A DNA stretch of 64,000 nucleotides from Rhizobiales bacterium NRL2 (lineage in GTDB: Bacteria > Pseudomonadota > Alphaproteobacteria > Minwuiales > Minwuiaceae), in assembly GCA_001664005.1 (NCBI GenBank), contig CP016093.1, positions 1,309,001 to 1,373,000 of the forward strand. Direction: 5' to 3'. Below, piece after piece: positions 13,100-22,994 of this stretch. Every line of letters starts with the position of its first letter. Position 1 is the first letter of the stretch. The notes beneath the pieces are model-generated. The model did no database searches. It saw only the letters and a list, made by a program, of their open reading frames with translations, and was not told where the DNA came from. A program made the translations under genes and the position numbers.

Positions 13100-14269
13100 T
13101 CAGGCGCAGGCGTCTTTCAGCGCGCCGACCAGATCCAGCTTCTCCCAGGTGAAGCTGTTGTCGGCGCCCGGCTCGCGGCCGAAATGGCCGTAGGCAGCGG
13201 TGCGCTCGTAGATCGGCCGCATCAGGTCCAGGTGCTGGCGGATGCCCCGCGGACTGAGGTCCATGACCTGGCGCAGCGCGCCTTCCAGCTTCTCCTCGTC
13301 AACCTGACCGGTGCCGTGCAGATCGACATAGACCGACAGCGGCTTGGAGACGCCGATGGCGTAGGACAGCTGGATCGTGCAGCGCTCCGCGAGTTCGGCG
13401 CCGACGACGTTCTTGGCCAGGTAGCGCGCGGCATAGGCGGCCGAGCGGTCGACCTTGGTCGGATCCTTGCCCGAGAAGGCGCCGCCGCCATGGGGCGCCG
13501 CGCCGCCATAGGTGTCGACGATGATCTTGCGCCCGGTCAGGCCGGCGTCGCCGTCGGGTCCGCCGATCACGAACTTGCCCGTCGGGTTGACGTAGAATTC
13601 GTCCTCCGGGCACATCCAGCCGTCGGGCAGGGCGGCGGTGACGAAGGGGCGCACCATCTCGCGCACCTCCTCCTGGCTCAGGCCGTCGGCGTGCTGGGTC
13701 GAAACCACGACCGAGGTCGCGCCCACCGGCTTGCCGCCGACATAGCGAAGCGTCACCTGGCTCTTGGAATCGGGGCCGAAAGCGGGCTGGCTGCCGTCAT
13801 GTCGGGCCTTCGCCATGGATTGCAGGATGCGGTGCGAGAAGTAGATCGGCGCCGGCATCAGCGAGTCGGTCTCGCGGCAGGCATAGCCGAACATGATGCC
13901 CTGGTCGCCGGCGCCGAGATCCTTGTTGCCGGCCGAATCCACGCCCTGGGCGATGTCCATCGACTGCTCGTGCAGGTAGATCTGCACCTTGGCGTCGCGC
14001 CAGTGAAAGCCGTCCTGCTCGTAGCCGATGTCGCGCACCGCCCGCCGTGCCGTCTCCTCGATCATGTCCTCGGTGATCGACGCCGGCCCGCGGGTCTCCC
14101 CGGCGAGCACGATCAGATTGGTCGTGGTCAGCGTCTCGCAGGCGACGCGCGCGTCCGGTTCGTGCTTCAGGAACAGGTCGACGATCGCATCCGAGATGCG
14201 GTCGCAGACCTTGTCGGGATGACCTTCTGAAACGGACTCGGACGTGAAAAGATAATTCTGCCGCGGCAC
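13100..14269 (-). CDS. metK: Methionine adenosyltransferase (SAM synthetase)
   Basis: Makes S-adenosylmethionine from ATP and methionine; 389 aa, the normal length. Motifs are [27 protein letters not shown], the P-loop-like [19 protein letters not shown] and TYGGAAPHG. The start is GTG at 14269, with GGAGG about 12 bases upstream; no ATG fits. It is preceded by an XRE regulator gene 125 bases upstream on the same strand and followed by trmB. I looked for a SAM-type riboswitch in the leader and could not support one. Confidence 0.96.
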   Translation of the reverse strand: MPRQNYLFTSESVSEGHPDKVCDRISDAIVDLFLKHEPDARVACETLTTTNLIVLAGETRGPASITEDMIEETARRAVRDIGYEQDGFHWRDAKVQIYLHEQSMDIAQGVDSAGNKDLGAGDQGIMFGYACRETDSLMPAPIYFSHRILQSMAKARHDGSQPAFGPDSKSQVTLRYVGGKPVGATSVVVSTQHADGLSQEEVREMVRPFVTAALPDGWMCPEDEFYVNPTGKFVIGGPDGDAGLTGRKIIVDTYGGAAPHGGGAFSGKDPTKVDRSAAYAARYLAKNVVGAELAERCTIQLSYAIGVSKPLSVYVDLHGTGQVDEEKLEGALRQVMDLSPRGIRQHLDLMRPIYERTAAYGHFGREPGADNSFTWEKLDLVGALKDACA

Positions 14270-14394
14270 CGGGGCCCCTCCATTGTCGTCTGCGGGGCGT
14301 GATGCCCTTCGATTTCGATCGCTGTTTCTGGCAAGCGGAAACGGCGCGGTCAAGCGCGACCGCGCGCGTATCGCCGGCGGCCGGGCTGCCGCCT

Positions 14395-14814
14395 TCAGTC
14401 CTTGCCGGAGTACTGTCCGCCGATGGCCTTGACCAGTTCGAACAGCCTCTTGCGCACGGCCGGGTCCGAGATCTTGTCGTAGGCGCGCACGAACTCGAGG
14501 ATCTCCCGGCGGAAGAGCCGCTCGGAATCGAAGGGGGTCTGGTCGCCCTCGGAGAGACCGGGAGCCGCCGACGGCTCGCCGTCGCCGCCCGGTGCGCCGT
14601 CGAAGAAGAACGATGGCGGGACGTCCAGAATGCGGCTGAGTTCGAACAGCCGGCTGGCGCCGATGCGGTTGGCGCCGCGTTCGTATTTCTGGACCTGCTG
14701 GAAGGTGAGGCCCAGCGCCTGGGCGAGTTTCTGCTGACTCAGGCCTTTCAGGGTCCGGCAAAGCCGCACGCGGCTGCCCACGTAGATGTCCACGGGATGC
14801 GGATTCTCAGCCAA
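14395..14814 (-). CDS. XRE/Cro-CI family transcriptional regulator
   Basis: DNA-binding regulator of 139 aa. The HTH occupies about residues 12-66 ([20 protein letters not shown], then [15 protein letters not shown]). A Gly/Ala/Pro linker and a short helical C-terminal region with a likely dimerisation role follow. The start is TTG at 14814, with AGGGGAA upstream. It lies between lnt and metK, a conserved alphaproteobacterial position, so control of metK or itself is plausible but unproven. A perfect 16-bp palindrome lies upstream over the probable -10 element. Confidence 0.88.
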   Translation of the reverse strand: MAENPHPVDIYVGSRVRLCRTLKGLSQQKLAQALGLTFQQVQKYERGANRIGASRLFELSRILDVPPSFFFDGAPGGDGEPSAAPGLSEGDQTPFDSERLFRREILEFVRAYDKISDPAVRKRLFELVKAIGGQYSGKD

Positions 14815-14893
14815 TCTGTCGTTTCCCCTTCGTGTCGTCGCCCGGCTTGGTTTCGCCCGGCGCTCTCAAAATGTCGGACCCCTTCTCCCTTTC

Positions 14894-14909
14894 GCTTCTA
14901 TGTAGAAGC
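14894..14909. promoter_or_regulatory. 16-bp palindrome, candidate operator over the XRE promoter
   Basis: GCTTCTA-TG-TAGAAGC is a perfect inverted repeat (7+2+7). On the minus strand it overlaps TACATA (14899-14904), which lies 15 bases from TTGACC (14920-14925), a possible if tightly spaced sigma-70 promoter for the XRE gene. A one-mismatch relative lies 42 bases away, centre to centre. Confidence 0.6.
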
Positions 14910-14936
14910 CGTGCCGTCGGGTCAAGCGAAAACCAC

Positions 14937-14950
14937 GCCTCTAAAGAAGC
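14937..14950. promoter_or_regulatory. Second, imperfect operator-like palindrome
   Basis: The minus-strand sequence GCTTCT-TT-AGAGGC differs by one base from an inverted repeat of the same half-site as the palindrome at 14894-14909. The 42-bp centre spacing is four helical turns, which would put both sites on one face of the DNA. Confidence 0.45.
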
Positions 14951-15056
14951 TGATTAACGCTTGGCCAAGGTCTTCAAGCAATCGATGTTCTGGTATATTT
15001 GTTTCGCATTCTCAATTTCTTGCTGCCAATGCCTCGCAAAATCACGAATATTTTAC

Positions 15057-16649
15057 CTAATGCGTCGTCGAAGCGCTACCGGAAGGTAGGTCTTCATTTC
15101 GCCGCGAAAGTAAAGCCCTCGCGGCTACCAATAAAAGAACTGCCAGGGTCGTTCCGAAGACAAGTGCATTACCGGTTTTTGCATAGAATGTCTTGGCGGC
15201 CGGCGCAGGCAGCCGCGCGTCGATCACGCCGGCGCTGTTGAGCGGCAGCGATGCGACAATTCGCCCGCGGGCGTCCACGACCGCCGAAATCCCGGTGCCG
15301 GCGGCGCGGACGAGGGGCAGGCCCTGCTCGACGGCGCGGAAGCGTGCCATGGTGAAATGCTGATCGGGACCGGTGAGTTCGCCGAACCAGCCGTCATTGG
15401 TGAGGTTGAGCAGCCATTCCGGACGCGCACCGCGGTTGCTGAGAGCGGGAAATATCGCCTCGTAGCAGATCAGCACCGATGCGGGGGGAAGGCCCGGCGG
15501 ATCGAAGCGCTGGTCCTTCGGGCCGGGGATGAAGTCGCCCCGTCCCCGGGCCAGTTTCTCCAGACCCAGGAACTGCAGCAGTCCGCGCAACGGCAGGTAC
15601 TCGCCGAACGGCACCAGGTGGGTCTTGTCGTAGACGGCGACGATGCGCGCCGCCGGGTCGATGGCCAGAGCCGAGTTGTGCGGCAGTTCCCGCCCGTCCC
15701 GGACCTCGACGCGCGGCGCCCCGGTGATCACCAGTCCGCCCCGGCCATCGTCCAGTGCGGCGGCGATGGCCCCCAGCGTGCGGCGGGGCTGCTCGGCGCG
15801 CGAGAGCAGGAACGTCGCCGCCGTCTCCGGCCAGATCACCAGGTCCGGCGTTCCCTCCGCGGCCGGCCGCATGCTCATCTCGACAAGCTTCTCGAAGTTC
15901 GTGCGGATCAGGTCGGGCCGCCATTTCTCGCGCTGCGGGATATTGGCCTGGACGATGCGCAACTGAACGGGCTCGGCGCGCGCGCCCGGCGCATCGAGAC
16001 GCAGCGCGCCGGCGCCGGCGGCCAGTACAGCCGGAAGGATCAGAGCCAGCGCCGCCCATGTCCGGCGGCGGGGCAGAACAAGGAGCGCCGGCGCGGCGAA
16101 GGCGAGCACCGCGAGAAAGCTCAGCCCATAGACGCCGATCCAGGCGGCGGGCTGCATCGCCGCCGGGTGGAAGCCGAAGGCATAGCCCGTCAGGTTCCAG
16201 GGGAAGCCGGTCAGGACATGGCCGCGCGCGAATTCCAGCAGCGTCCATGACGCCGCCAGCGCCGCCACGCGCAGCGGACCCGGCGCGGTCAGCCGCCAGG
16301 CGGCGGTCACGGCGACTGCCGGGAACAGGGCGAGAAAGGCGGGCAGGCCCAGCAGGGGGCCCGGTATCATCCAGGCGAACTTGTCCGCCTCAACCAGGAA
16401 GGCGGATGCGGTCCAGTACAAGCCGGCGATGAAATGGCCCCAACCGAAGAACCACGCGGTCCAGAAGGCGCCCGCCATCCGCCCGAGCCGGTCGAGCAGC
16501 ACCGCGAGCCCGGTGAAGGCCACGAAGCCGGCCAGAGGCAGGTCGAAGGGCGAGAAGACCAGCGTGGCGAGCGCGCCCAGCAGGAACGCCGCCGCCAGAC
16601 GCAGGGGCGTGGAGAGCGTCCGCCGCCCCGCCTGCGCCGCCTGGTTCAC
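15057..16649 (-). CDS. lnt: Apolipoprotein N-acyltransferase
   Basis: Integral inner-membrane enzyme that adds the third acyl chain to lipoproteins; 530 aa. About six N-terminal membrane segments (residues 15-215) precede a periplasmic nitrilase-like domain. The catalytic triad is visible as Glu275 in VIWPETA, Lys342 in YDKTHLVPFGEY and Cys395 in VLICYEAIFP. A final membrane helix is present near residues 500-518. The start is GTG at 16649, overlapping the corC-like stop by 4 bases. The last 120 bases and the following spacer are noticeably richer in A+T than their surroundings. Confidence 0.96.
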   Translation of the reverse strand: MNQAAQAGRRTLSTPLRLAAAFLLGALATLVFSPFDLPLAGFVAFTGLAVLLDRLGRMAGAFWTAWFFGWGHFIAGLYWTASAFLVEADKFAWMIPGPLLGLPAFLALFPAVAVTAAWRLTAPGPLRVAALAASWTLLEFARGHVLTGFPWNLTGYAFGFHPAAMQPAAWIGVYGLSFLAVLAFAAPALLVLPRRRTWAALALILPAVLAAGAGALRLDAPGARAEPVQLRIVQANIPQREKWRPDLIRTNFEKLVEMSMRPAAEGTPDLVIWPETAATFLLSRAEQPRRTLGAIAAALDDGRGGLVITGAPRVEVRDGRELPHNSALAIDPAARIVAVYDKTHLVPFGEYLPLRGLLQFLGLEKLARGRGDFIPGPKDQRFDPPGLPPASVLICYEAIFPALSNRGARPEWLLNLTNDGWFGELTGPDQHFTMARFRAVEQGLPLVRAAGTGISAVVDARGRIVASLPLNSAGVIDARLPAPAAKTFYAKTGNALVFGTTLAVLLLVAARALLSRRNEDLPSGSASTTH

Positions 16650-17593
16650 GCCTGCGGCGGGTCGCTGCCGGCCGTTTCCGGGGCCCGGGCGGTCCGGTGC
16701 ACCTTCAGCCTGTGGATGCGGCGGGGATCGGCGTCGACGACCTCGAATTCCAGGCCGCAGTCATGGCGGATGACTTCGCCGCGCTTCGGCACGCGGCCCA
16801 GGGCGACGAAGACGAAGCCGCCCAGCGTGTCGATCTCCTCGTCCTCCTTGTCGGCCAGCAGGTCGCAGCCGACGCGGGATTCGAACTCCTCCAGCTCGAA
16901 GCGGGCGTCGACGTCGATGCTGCCGTCGGGCTGCTCGATGAACAGGGGATCCGCCTCGCTGTCGTGTTCGTCGCGGATGTCGCCGACGACTTCCTCGATC
17001 AGATCCTCGATGGTGACCAGACCGTCCACGCCGCCATATTCGTCCACCACGATGGCCAGATGACGGCGGTTGGCCCGCATCTCGACCAGCAGGTCTATGA
17101 CCGGTTTCGAAGGGGGCACGACCACCGGCTCGCGCAGGATGGACTGCAGGTCGACCTGGCCGGTATGGCCCCAGAACTTCACCAGATCCTTGATGTGCAG
17201 GATGCCCGCGATGTCGTCCAGATTGTCGCGGTAGACCGGCAGCCGGCTGTGCGGCGCCTCCATGTAGCGGTCCACGACTTCCTCGACGGGCAGGGAAATG
17301 TCCAGCGCCACGATGTCGGCGCGGGGAACCATGGCGTCCTCCACGCGCTTGCCGTCCAGCGCGATGATGTTGGTGAGAAGCCGGCGCTCCTCCAGGCTCA
17401 GTCCGTCGTGCTCGTCGGTATCGTGTTCCTCGAGGATCTCCTCGAGGCTCTCGCGCCAGCCATTGTCGCCGTTGCGGCCGCGGCCCAGGCCCCTCCAGAT
17501 GTCGCCGAACCAGCCGCCGAGACCGGAGCCGCCCTCTTCTTGCTGTTCATCCCCGCCTTCCGCGGGGACGCTACTCGATGCGGAATCGCTCAT
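16646..17593 (-). CDS. Hemolysin/CorC family CBS-domain protein
   Basis: Cytosolic CBS-pair protein of the CorC/YbeX family, 315 aa, linked to Mg2+/Co2+ homeostasis or envelope integrity. After a Gly/Glu-rich N-terminus come the conserved VEDAMVPRADIVALD, two CBS motifs (HSRLPVYRDNLDDIAGILH; HLAIVVDEYGGVDGLVTIED) and a C-terminal CorC_HlyC/transporter-associated domain. It overlaps the ybeY stop by 4 bases and lnt by 4 bases. Position before lnt matches E. coli ybeX-lnt. Confidence 0.93.
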   Translation of the reverse strand: MSDSASSSVPAEGGDEQQEEGGSGLGGWFGDIWRGLGRGRNGDNGWRESLEEILEEHDTDEHDGLSLEERRLLTNIIALDGKRVEDAMVPRADIVALDISLPVEEVVDRYMEAPHSRLPVYRDNLDDIAGILHIKDLVKFWGHTGQVDLQSILREPVVVPPSKPVIDLLVEMRANRRHLAIVVDEYGGVDGLVTIEDLIEEVVGDIRDEHDSEADPLFIEQPDGSIDVDARFELEEFESRVGCDLLADKEDEEIDTLGGFVFVALGRVPKRGEVIRHDCGLEFEVVDADPRRIHRLKVHRTARAPETAGSDPPQA

Positions 17594-18102
17594 TGCTCCT
17601 GTCCGTCAAGTTGCTGCCCGGCATAGGGGTCGGCGATGCCGAGAGAGGACAGGATGCGCCGCTCCATATCCTCCATCAACTCCGCTTCGCCGGGCGTCTG
17701 GTGATCATGCCCCAGGAGATGGAGCATGCCGTGAACCACGAGATGACACAGGTGGTCCTCGAAAGTCTTTTCCTCAAGTCCCGCTTCGCGCCGAGCCGTC
17801 TCCAGCGCCAGGGCGATATCGCCGAGCATGCCGTCATGGCCCGCCACGAGGTCGTCCTCGGCGGGGAAGGACAGCACGTTGGTGGGGCCGTCCCTGCCGC
17901 GGAACTCCGCGTTGAGACGGCCGATGGCCGCGTCGTCCATCAGCGCGACGGCGACCTCCGCCCGGCCGCCATCGCCGGCGGCGGCCCAGGCTGCGGCGGC
18001 GGCGCGCCCGATCAGGCCGGCGACGTCAGGCCAGTCGCCGCTGTCGGTAACGATGTCTGTTGCGAGTGCCGCGTCGTGGTTCGCGGCCGGCGCCACGCCC
18101 AT
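17590..18102 (-). CDS. ybeY: Endoribonuclease YbeY (rRNA maturation factor)
   Basis: Zn-dependent RNase involved in 16S rRNA 3' maturation and 70S quality control; 170 aa. The metal site HGMLHLLGHDH is intact (His124, His128, His134). The start MGVAPAAN at 18102 lies 2 bases after the phoH stop; a far longer upstream frame is out of register with any homology. Neighbours phoH and the corC-like gene form the usual ybeY cluster. Confidence 0.95.
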   Translation of the reverse strand: MGVAPAANHDAALATDIVTDSGDWPDVAGLIGRAAAAAWAAAGDGGRAEVAVALMDDAAIGRLNAEFRGRDGPTNVLSFPAEDDLVAGHDGMLGDIALALETARREAGLEEKTFEDHLCHLVVHGMLHLLGHDHQTPGEAELMEDMERRILSSLGIADPYAGQQLDGQEQ

Positions 18103-18104
18103 GG

Positions 18105-19115
<1,011 letters not shown>

Positions 19116-19119
19116 TGCA

Positions 19120-20478
19120 TCAGGCGGCGTCCCGCGCCGGATTCGCGGCCAGCCGCCCGGAGAGCGAGTTCGCCTTGCCGGCCTCGATGATCACAGGCGC
19201 GATGCGGCCCAGCCGGTGGCCGGGGGCGTCGACATGGACGGCCTGCATGTAGGGGCTGCGCCCGACGAGCTGGCCGTCGCGCCGTCCCGTGCGCTCCAGC
19301 AGCACATCCAGGGTGCGGCCGGCGGTGGCCTGGTTGAAGGCGAGCTGCTGGGCGTTGAGCAGCTCCTGCAGGCGCTGCAGGCGCTCGGCCTTCGCGGCTT
19401 CCGGCACCTGGGCCGCGGCCGCGGCCGCAGGCGTGCCCGGACGCGGGCTGTACTTGAAGGAGTAGGCCTGCGCGTAGCCCACGCGGCGCACAAGATCCAT
19501 GGTCTGTTCGAAGTCCTCGTCCGTTTCGCCGGGGAAGCCGACGATGAAGTCTCCGGAAAGCGCGAGGTCGGGCCGCGTGTCCCGCAGACGATCTATGATA
19601 CGGAAATAGGTGTCACGATCATGACGGCGGTTCATCGCCGTCAGAACGCGGTCGGCGCCGGCCTGCACCGGCAGGTGCAGATAGGGCATGAGCTGCGGCA
19701 CCTCGCCATGAGCGGCGATCAGGTCGCCGGTCATTTCCAGCGGGTGCGAGGTTGTGTAGCGCAGCCGCGCCAGTCCCGGCACCTCGGCCAGTTCGCGGAT
19801 CAGCCGGCCCAGCGTCCAGTCGCGGCCGTCCGGACCCTCGCCGTGATAGGCGTTGACGTTCTGGCCCAGCAGGGTGATCTCGACCACGCCGTTGGCGGCC
19901 ATGCCGCGCGCTTCGGCCAGGATATCGCCGGCGGGCCGCGAATATTCGGCCCCGCGGGTATAGGGCACGACGCAGAAGGTGCAGAACTTGTCGCAGCCCT
20001 CCTGCACCGTCAGGAAGGCGGCCGGCCCGGCGTCGGCCGACGGCGCCGGCAGGGCGTCGAACTTCTCGACCACGTCGAAGTCGGTTTCCAGCACCGTCTT
20101 TCCGGCGGCGCGTGACGCGCGCGCGACCATCTCCGGCAGACGGTGATAGCTCTGCGGTCCGAACACGATGTCGACATAGGGCGCGCGGCGGACGATCTCC
20201 TCGCCTTCCGCCTGGGCGACGCAGCCGGCCACGCCGATGACCATGTCGGCGCCGGCCTCGCGGCGCTGTTCGCGCATCTGACGGAGGCGGCCCAGTTCGG
20301 AAAAGACCTTCTCGGCGGCCTTCTCGCGGATGTGGCAGGTGTTGAGGATGACCATGTCGGCGTCGGCGGGCGCATCGACCGTGCGATAGCCGAGCGGCTT
20401 CAGGATGTCGGCCATACGATCGGAATCGTAGACGTTCATCTGACAGCCATAGGTCTTGATAAAGAGATTCTTCGTCAC
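19120..20478 (-). CDS. miaB: tRNA-2-methylthio-N6-dimethylallyladenosine synthase
   Basis: Radical-SAM methylthiotransferase acting on i6A37 of tRNAs; 452 aa. The N-terminal MTTase domain has cluster cysteines Cys12, Cys48 and Cys86. The radical-SAM motif GCDKFCTFC gives Cys162, Cys166 and Cys169. A C-terminal TRAM domain starts near residue 375. It is followed closely by phoH. The 107-base gap on its 5' side, after plsC, may hold its own promoter. Confidence 0.96.
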   Translation of the reverse strand: MTKNLFIKTYGCQMNVYDSDRMADILKPLGYRTVDAPADADMVILNTCHIREKAAEKVFSELGRLRQMREQRREAGADMVIGVAGCVAQAEGEEIVRRAPYVDIVFGPQSYHRLPEMVARASRAAGKTVLETDFDVVEKFDALPAPSADAGPAAFLTVQEGCDKFCTFCVVPYTRGAEYSRPAGDILAEARGMAANGVVEITLLGQNVNAYHGEGPDGRDWTLGRLIRELAEVPGLARLRYTTSHPLEMTGDLIAAHGEVPQLMPYLHLPVQAGADRVLTAMNRRHDRDTYFRIIDRLRDTRPDLALSGDFIVGFPGETDEDFEQTMDLVRRVGYAQAYSFKYSPRPGTPAAAAAAQVPEAAKAERLQRLQELLNAQQLAFNQATAGRTLDVLLERTGRRDGQLVGRSPYMQAVHVDAPGHRLGRIAPVIIEAGKANSLSGRLAANPARDAA

Positions 20479-20585
20479 TCAGGACCGTGTCTTGCGGGGC
20501 CGGCGAACCATGCGCCGGGAACCCCATTCTTACGCGCTCTTCGCAACCTAGCCGCCACGCAATCGAAGTCAAGACCGGCCGGGCT

Positions 20586-21383
20586 TCAGGCGCGGGCGGA
20601 CAGGGCCTCCGAATTGCCCTCGACGATCAGCCGGCGGCAGTGCTGCGCCAGGGCCTTGCGGTTGCCGAACTGCTCGATGGTGACCGGTTCGAAGAACTTC
20701 AGCGTCGCCTCGTAGGGACCGCCCAGCAGGAAGTCCTTCAGATGCGGCGCCAGATCCATGTCGCCGTACCAGGCGGCCTTGTCCATGGAGCGGCGGGTGA
20801 CGGGGAAGCCGTCGACCCGGGTATAGGTGATGGAAAACGGCTGCACCTTGAGGGCATGGCCTTCGGCTTTCAGCTCGGCCAGCGAGAAGAATGCGGCGCG
20901 GAATTCGCCGATGCGCAGGCCGTCCGAGGACGTGCCTTCGGGAAACAGGATCAGGCTGTCGCCCTTCCCCAGCCTTTCGGTCATGTCCTCGCGCTCCTTC
21001 GCAGCGGTCTTGCGGTCGCGGGAGACGTAGACCGTGCGTTGCAGGTTCGCGAGATACTTGATCACCGGCCAGGTGCCCACCTCCCGCTTGGCGACGAAGG
21101 AGGCCGGCAGGACCGCGCCCATCACCACGATGTCGACCCATGAGACATGGTTGGAGACGAACAGCGCCGGCTCTCCGATCAGCGGCCGGCCGACGACCCG
21201 GATGCGGATGCGCAGCAGCCGCCGTGTGAACTGGTGCCAGAAGACCGGTATCCACTTGGCGATGCGCGCGCCCAGCGACAGGCCGAGTGCCGAAAGCGCG
21301 AGCCCGACGAGATGGGGAAGCAGCACCACCAGCGTCATGAGAAGAATCGCCAGGATGACGAACGCGATCCTGATGACAGCCAT
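20586..21383 (-). CDS. 1-acyl-sn-glycerol-3-phosphate acyltransferase (PlsC family)
   Basis: Membrane-bound lysophospholipid acyltransferase, 265 aa. One or two N-terminal hydrophobic helices (about residues 5-40) precede the HX4D catalytic motif NHVSWVD (His79, Asp84) and the substrate motif FPEGTSSDG. It begins 3 bases after the fur stop. It could be PlsC itself or a lysophosphatidic/ornithine-lipid type acyltransferase; the family does not settle the acceptor. Confidence 0.9.
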   Translation of the reverse strand: MAVIRIAFVILAILLMTLVVLLPHLVGLALSALGLSLGARIAKWIPVFWHQFTRRLLRIRIRVVGRPLIGEPALFVSNHVSWVDIVVMGAVLPASFVAKREVGTWPVIKYLANLQRTVYVSRDRKTAAKEREDMTERLGKGDSLILFPEGTSSDGLRIGEFRAAFFSLAELKAEGHALKVQPFSITYTRVDGFPVTRRSMDKAAWYGDMDLAPHLKDFLLGGPYEATLKFFEPVTIEQFGNRKALAQHCRRLIVEGNSEALSARA

Positions 21384-21386
21384 GCT

Positions 21387-21821
21387 TCAGTCGTTCTTGC
21401 GGTCGGCCCGCGTGCCATAGAGCTCCAGGCGGTGGCCGACGAGCCGGTAGCCGAGCTGTTCGGCGACGACACGCTGGAGTTCCTCGATCTGTTCGTTGCG
21501 GAACTCGATCACCTCGCCGGAGTTCACGTCGATCAGGTGGTCGTGATGCTCGACCGGCGCCTCCTCGTAGCGGGCGCGGCCGTCGCCGAAGTCGTGGCGT
21601 TCCAGGATGTTGGCTTCCTCGAACATCCGCACCGTGCGGTAGACGGTGGCGATGGAGATGTTCTCGTCGACTTCGCTGGCGCGCTGATAGACCTGCTCGA
21701 CATCCGGATGGTCTTCGGATTCGGAGAGAACACGCGCGATGATGCGGCGCTGCTCGGTCATCCGCATGCCGATGTCGATGCACTTCTGCTCCAGGCGGGA
21801 AGGCTGGTCGTTCGAGGGCAT
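21387..21821 (-). CDS. fur: Fur/Mur family transcriptional regulator, internal-start product
   Basis: Metal-responsive repressor, 144 aa if started at the internal ATG. Features are the winged helix (TEQRRIIARVL, ISIATVYRTVRMFEEANILERHDF) and the regulatory metal motif VEHHDHLIDVNSGEVIEF. The CxxC cysteines that hold structural zinc in E. coli Fur (HHDHLICLDCG) are replaced here by Asp and Ser, as in alphaproteobacterial Fur/Mur proteins that answer to Mn or Fe. It is in frame with the upstream rimI and ends 3 bases before plsC. Confidence 0.85.
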   Translation of the reverse strand: MPSNDQPSRLEQKCIDIGMRMTEQRRIIARVLSESEDHPDVEQVYQRASEVDENISIATVYRTVRMFEEANILERHDFGDGRARYEEAPVEHHDHLIDVNSGEVIEFRNEQIEELQRVVAEQLGYRLVGHRLELYGTRADRKND

Positions 21822-22310
21822 GGTGCAATCTCTCTCGTTCAGGCCCGCGCTGTATAGCGATGGCGCATCCGCCTCGCAACCGAACGGCAGCCGCCGCGCC
21901 AGAACCAGGGCGTCGGCGCCATTGTCGTAGTATTTTGGTCTGCGGCCAACCTCGTTGAAGCCGAGGCCGCGATAGAGCCGTCTCGCGGCCCGGTTGTGCT
22001 CCGATACTTCCAGAAAGAGCGTCGCGCAGTTCTCCAGTCCGCGGGCCGCGCGCCGAATCAGCTGGCCCGCCATGCCCCGGCCGCGCATCTCCGGCACGAC
22101 GCCCACGCTGATGATCTCGGCCTCGTCGGCGGCCTGGCGGACAACCGCGAAGCCGGCGGGGGCGCCATCAAGCGCCGCTGTCCAACCGAGCGTGCCCGGC
22201 ATGGCGAGAATCCCGGCGAAGGCCTTCTCGTTCCAGGCATCGGCGAAGCAGGCCGCGTGCAGCGCCGCCAGCAGCGCCGGATCGCGCGTGATCCCGATGG
22301 CGATGGTCAT
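21387..22310 (-). CDS. RimI-Fur: N-acetyltransferase and Fur regulator in one open frame
   Basis: A single frame of 307 codons holds two normally separate proteins. Residues 1-142 are a GNAT acetyltransferase of the RimI type (ribosomal protein S18 N-terminal alanine acetylation), with the acetyl-CoA loop RGRGMAG at 76-82 and the family end YRGLGFNEVGRRPKYYDNGADALVLARR. Residues 164-307 are a complete Fur-family repressor. About 20 linker residues join them and no stop codon intervenes. The rimI start ATG overlaps the tsaB stop by 4 bases. The cell may make a fusion, or make Fur separately from the internal ATG at 21821, which has GAGAGA upstream. tsaB next door fits the usual tsaB-rimI pairing. 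Confidence 0.85.
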   Translation of the reverse strand: MTIAIGITRDPALLAALHAACFADAWNEKAFAGILAMPGTLGWTAALDGAPAGFAVVRQAADEAEIISVGVVPEMRGRGMAGQLIRRAARGLENCATLFLEVSEHNRAARRLYRGLGFNEVGRRPKYYDNGADALVLARRLPFGCEADAPSLYSAGLNERDCTMPSNDQPSRLEQKCIDIGMRMTEQRRIIARVLSESEDHPDVEQVYQRASEVDENISIATVYRTVRMFEEANILERHDFGDGRARYEEAPVEHHDHLIDVNSGEVIEFRNEQIEELQRVVAEQLGYRLVGHRLELYGTRADRKND

Positions 22311-22990
22311 CGGTCCGGACGGGGCCGGGCGGGCGTCGCATCGGCCTGTCTCAGATAGATCGGCGCCGGCGGCGGCGCACCGCGCCATACAGGTCCCCGG
22401 GAGGCGGCGATCCGCGCGATGTCGCGGGCATCCGGCTCCATGTCGGCGGCCAACACGCCCGGCTGCGCCGCGCCGCAATGGGCGGCGACGAGAGCTGCGC
22501 CGCTGCCGGCCAGCGCCGTGCCTGGCGACAGCATGGCCGCGGCCGCCGCCGCCGGCATTGCGGCCGGGGCGGTCCAGGCTTCGGCGAAGGGTCCGCCGGC
22601 GCGGCGGAAATACTGGACGTAGACCTGATCCCGGCGGGCGTCGATCGCGGCCAGCACCGGCCGGTCGGGCCAGCGCCGCGCCGCGCCCGCGGCCAGCGCT
22701 TCCAGGGTTGAGAGTCCGATGACGGGAATGCCGAGCGCGACCCGGAAGCCGCGCGCCGCGGCCAGTCCGATGCGCAGTCCGGTGAACGTGCCGGGGCCCA
22801 GCGTGACCGCGACGGCATCCAGTTGCGCGGGCGTGGTTCCGGCGGCGTCGAGCACCCGCTCCAGCAGGGGCATCAGCGCTTCGGCATGGCCGCGCCGCCG
22901 CCGCTGGAAGACCGCGAACCGCACGCTGTCCTCCGCCCAGAGGGCGGCCGAGAGCGCGCCGCAGGCGGTATCGAAGGCCAGGATACGCAA
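22307..22990 (-). CDS. tsaB: tRNA threonylcarbamoyladenosine biosynthesis protein TsaB
   Basis: Scaffold partner of TsaD in making t6A37 of tRNA; 227 aa. It opens with LRILAFDTACGALSAAL and has the family segments LDAVAVTLGPGTFTGLRIGL and GIPVIGLSTLEALA. The start is TTG at 22990, immediately before MRILAFDTA-type homology and 4 bases after the preceding stop. It overlaps rimI by 4 bases. Confidence 0.94.
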   Translation of the reverse strand: MRILAFDTACGALSAALWAEDSVRFAVFQRRRRGHAEALMPLLERVLDAAGTTPAQLDAVAVTLGPGTFTGLRIGLAAARGFRVALGIPVIGLSTLEALAAGAARRWPDRPVLAAIDARRDQVYVQYFRRAGGPFAEAWTAPAAMPAAAAAAMLSPGTALAGSGAALVAAHCGAAQPGVLAADMEPDARDIARIAASRGPVWRGAPPPAPIYLRQADATPARPRPDR

Positions 22991-22994
22991 GGCG

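Noticed and set aside
14270-14394. Possible SAM-responsive riboswitch in the metK leader
   Set aside because: The leader ends in CAATGGAGG, as in the SAM/SAH riboswitch Shine-Dalgarno region, but I could not form the required stem and loop complementarity. Covariance-model search (Infernal with SAM-II, SAM/SAH models) would decide.
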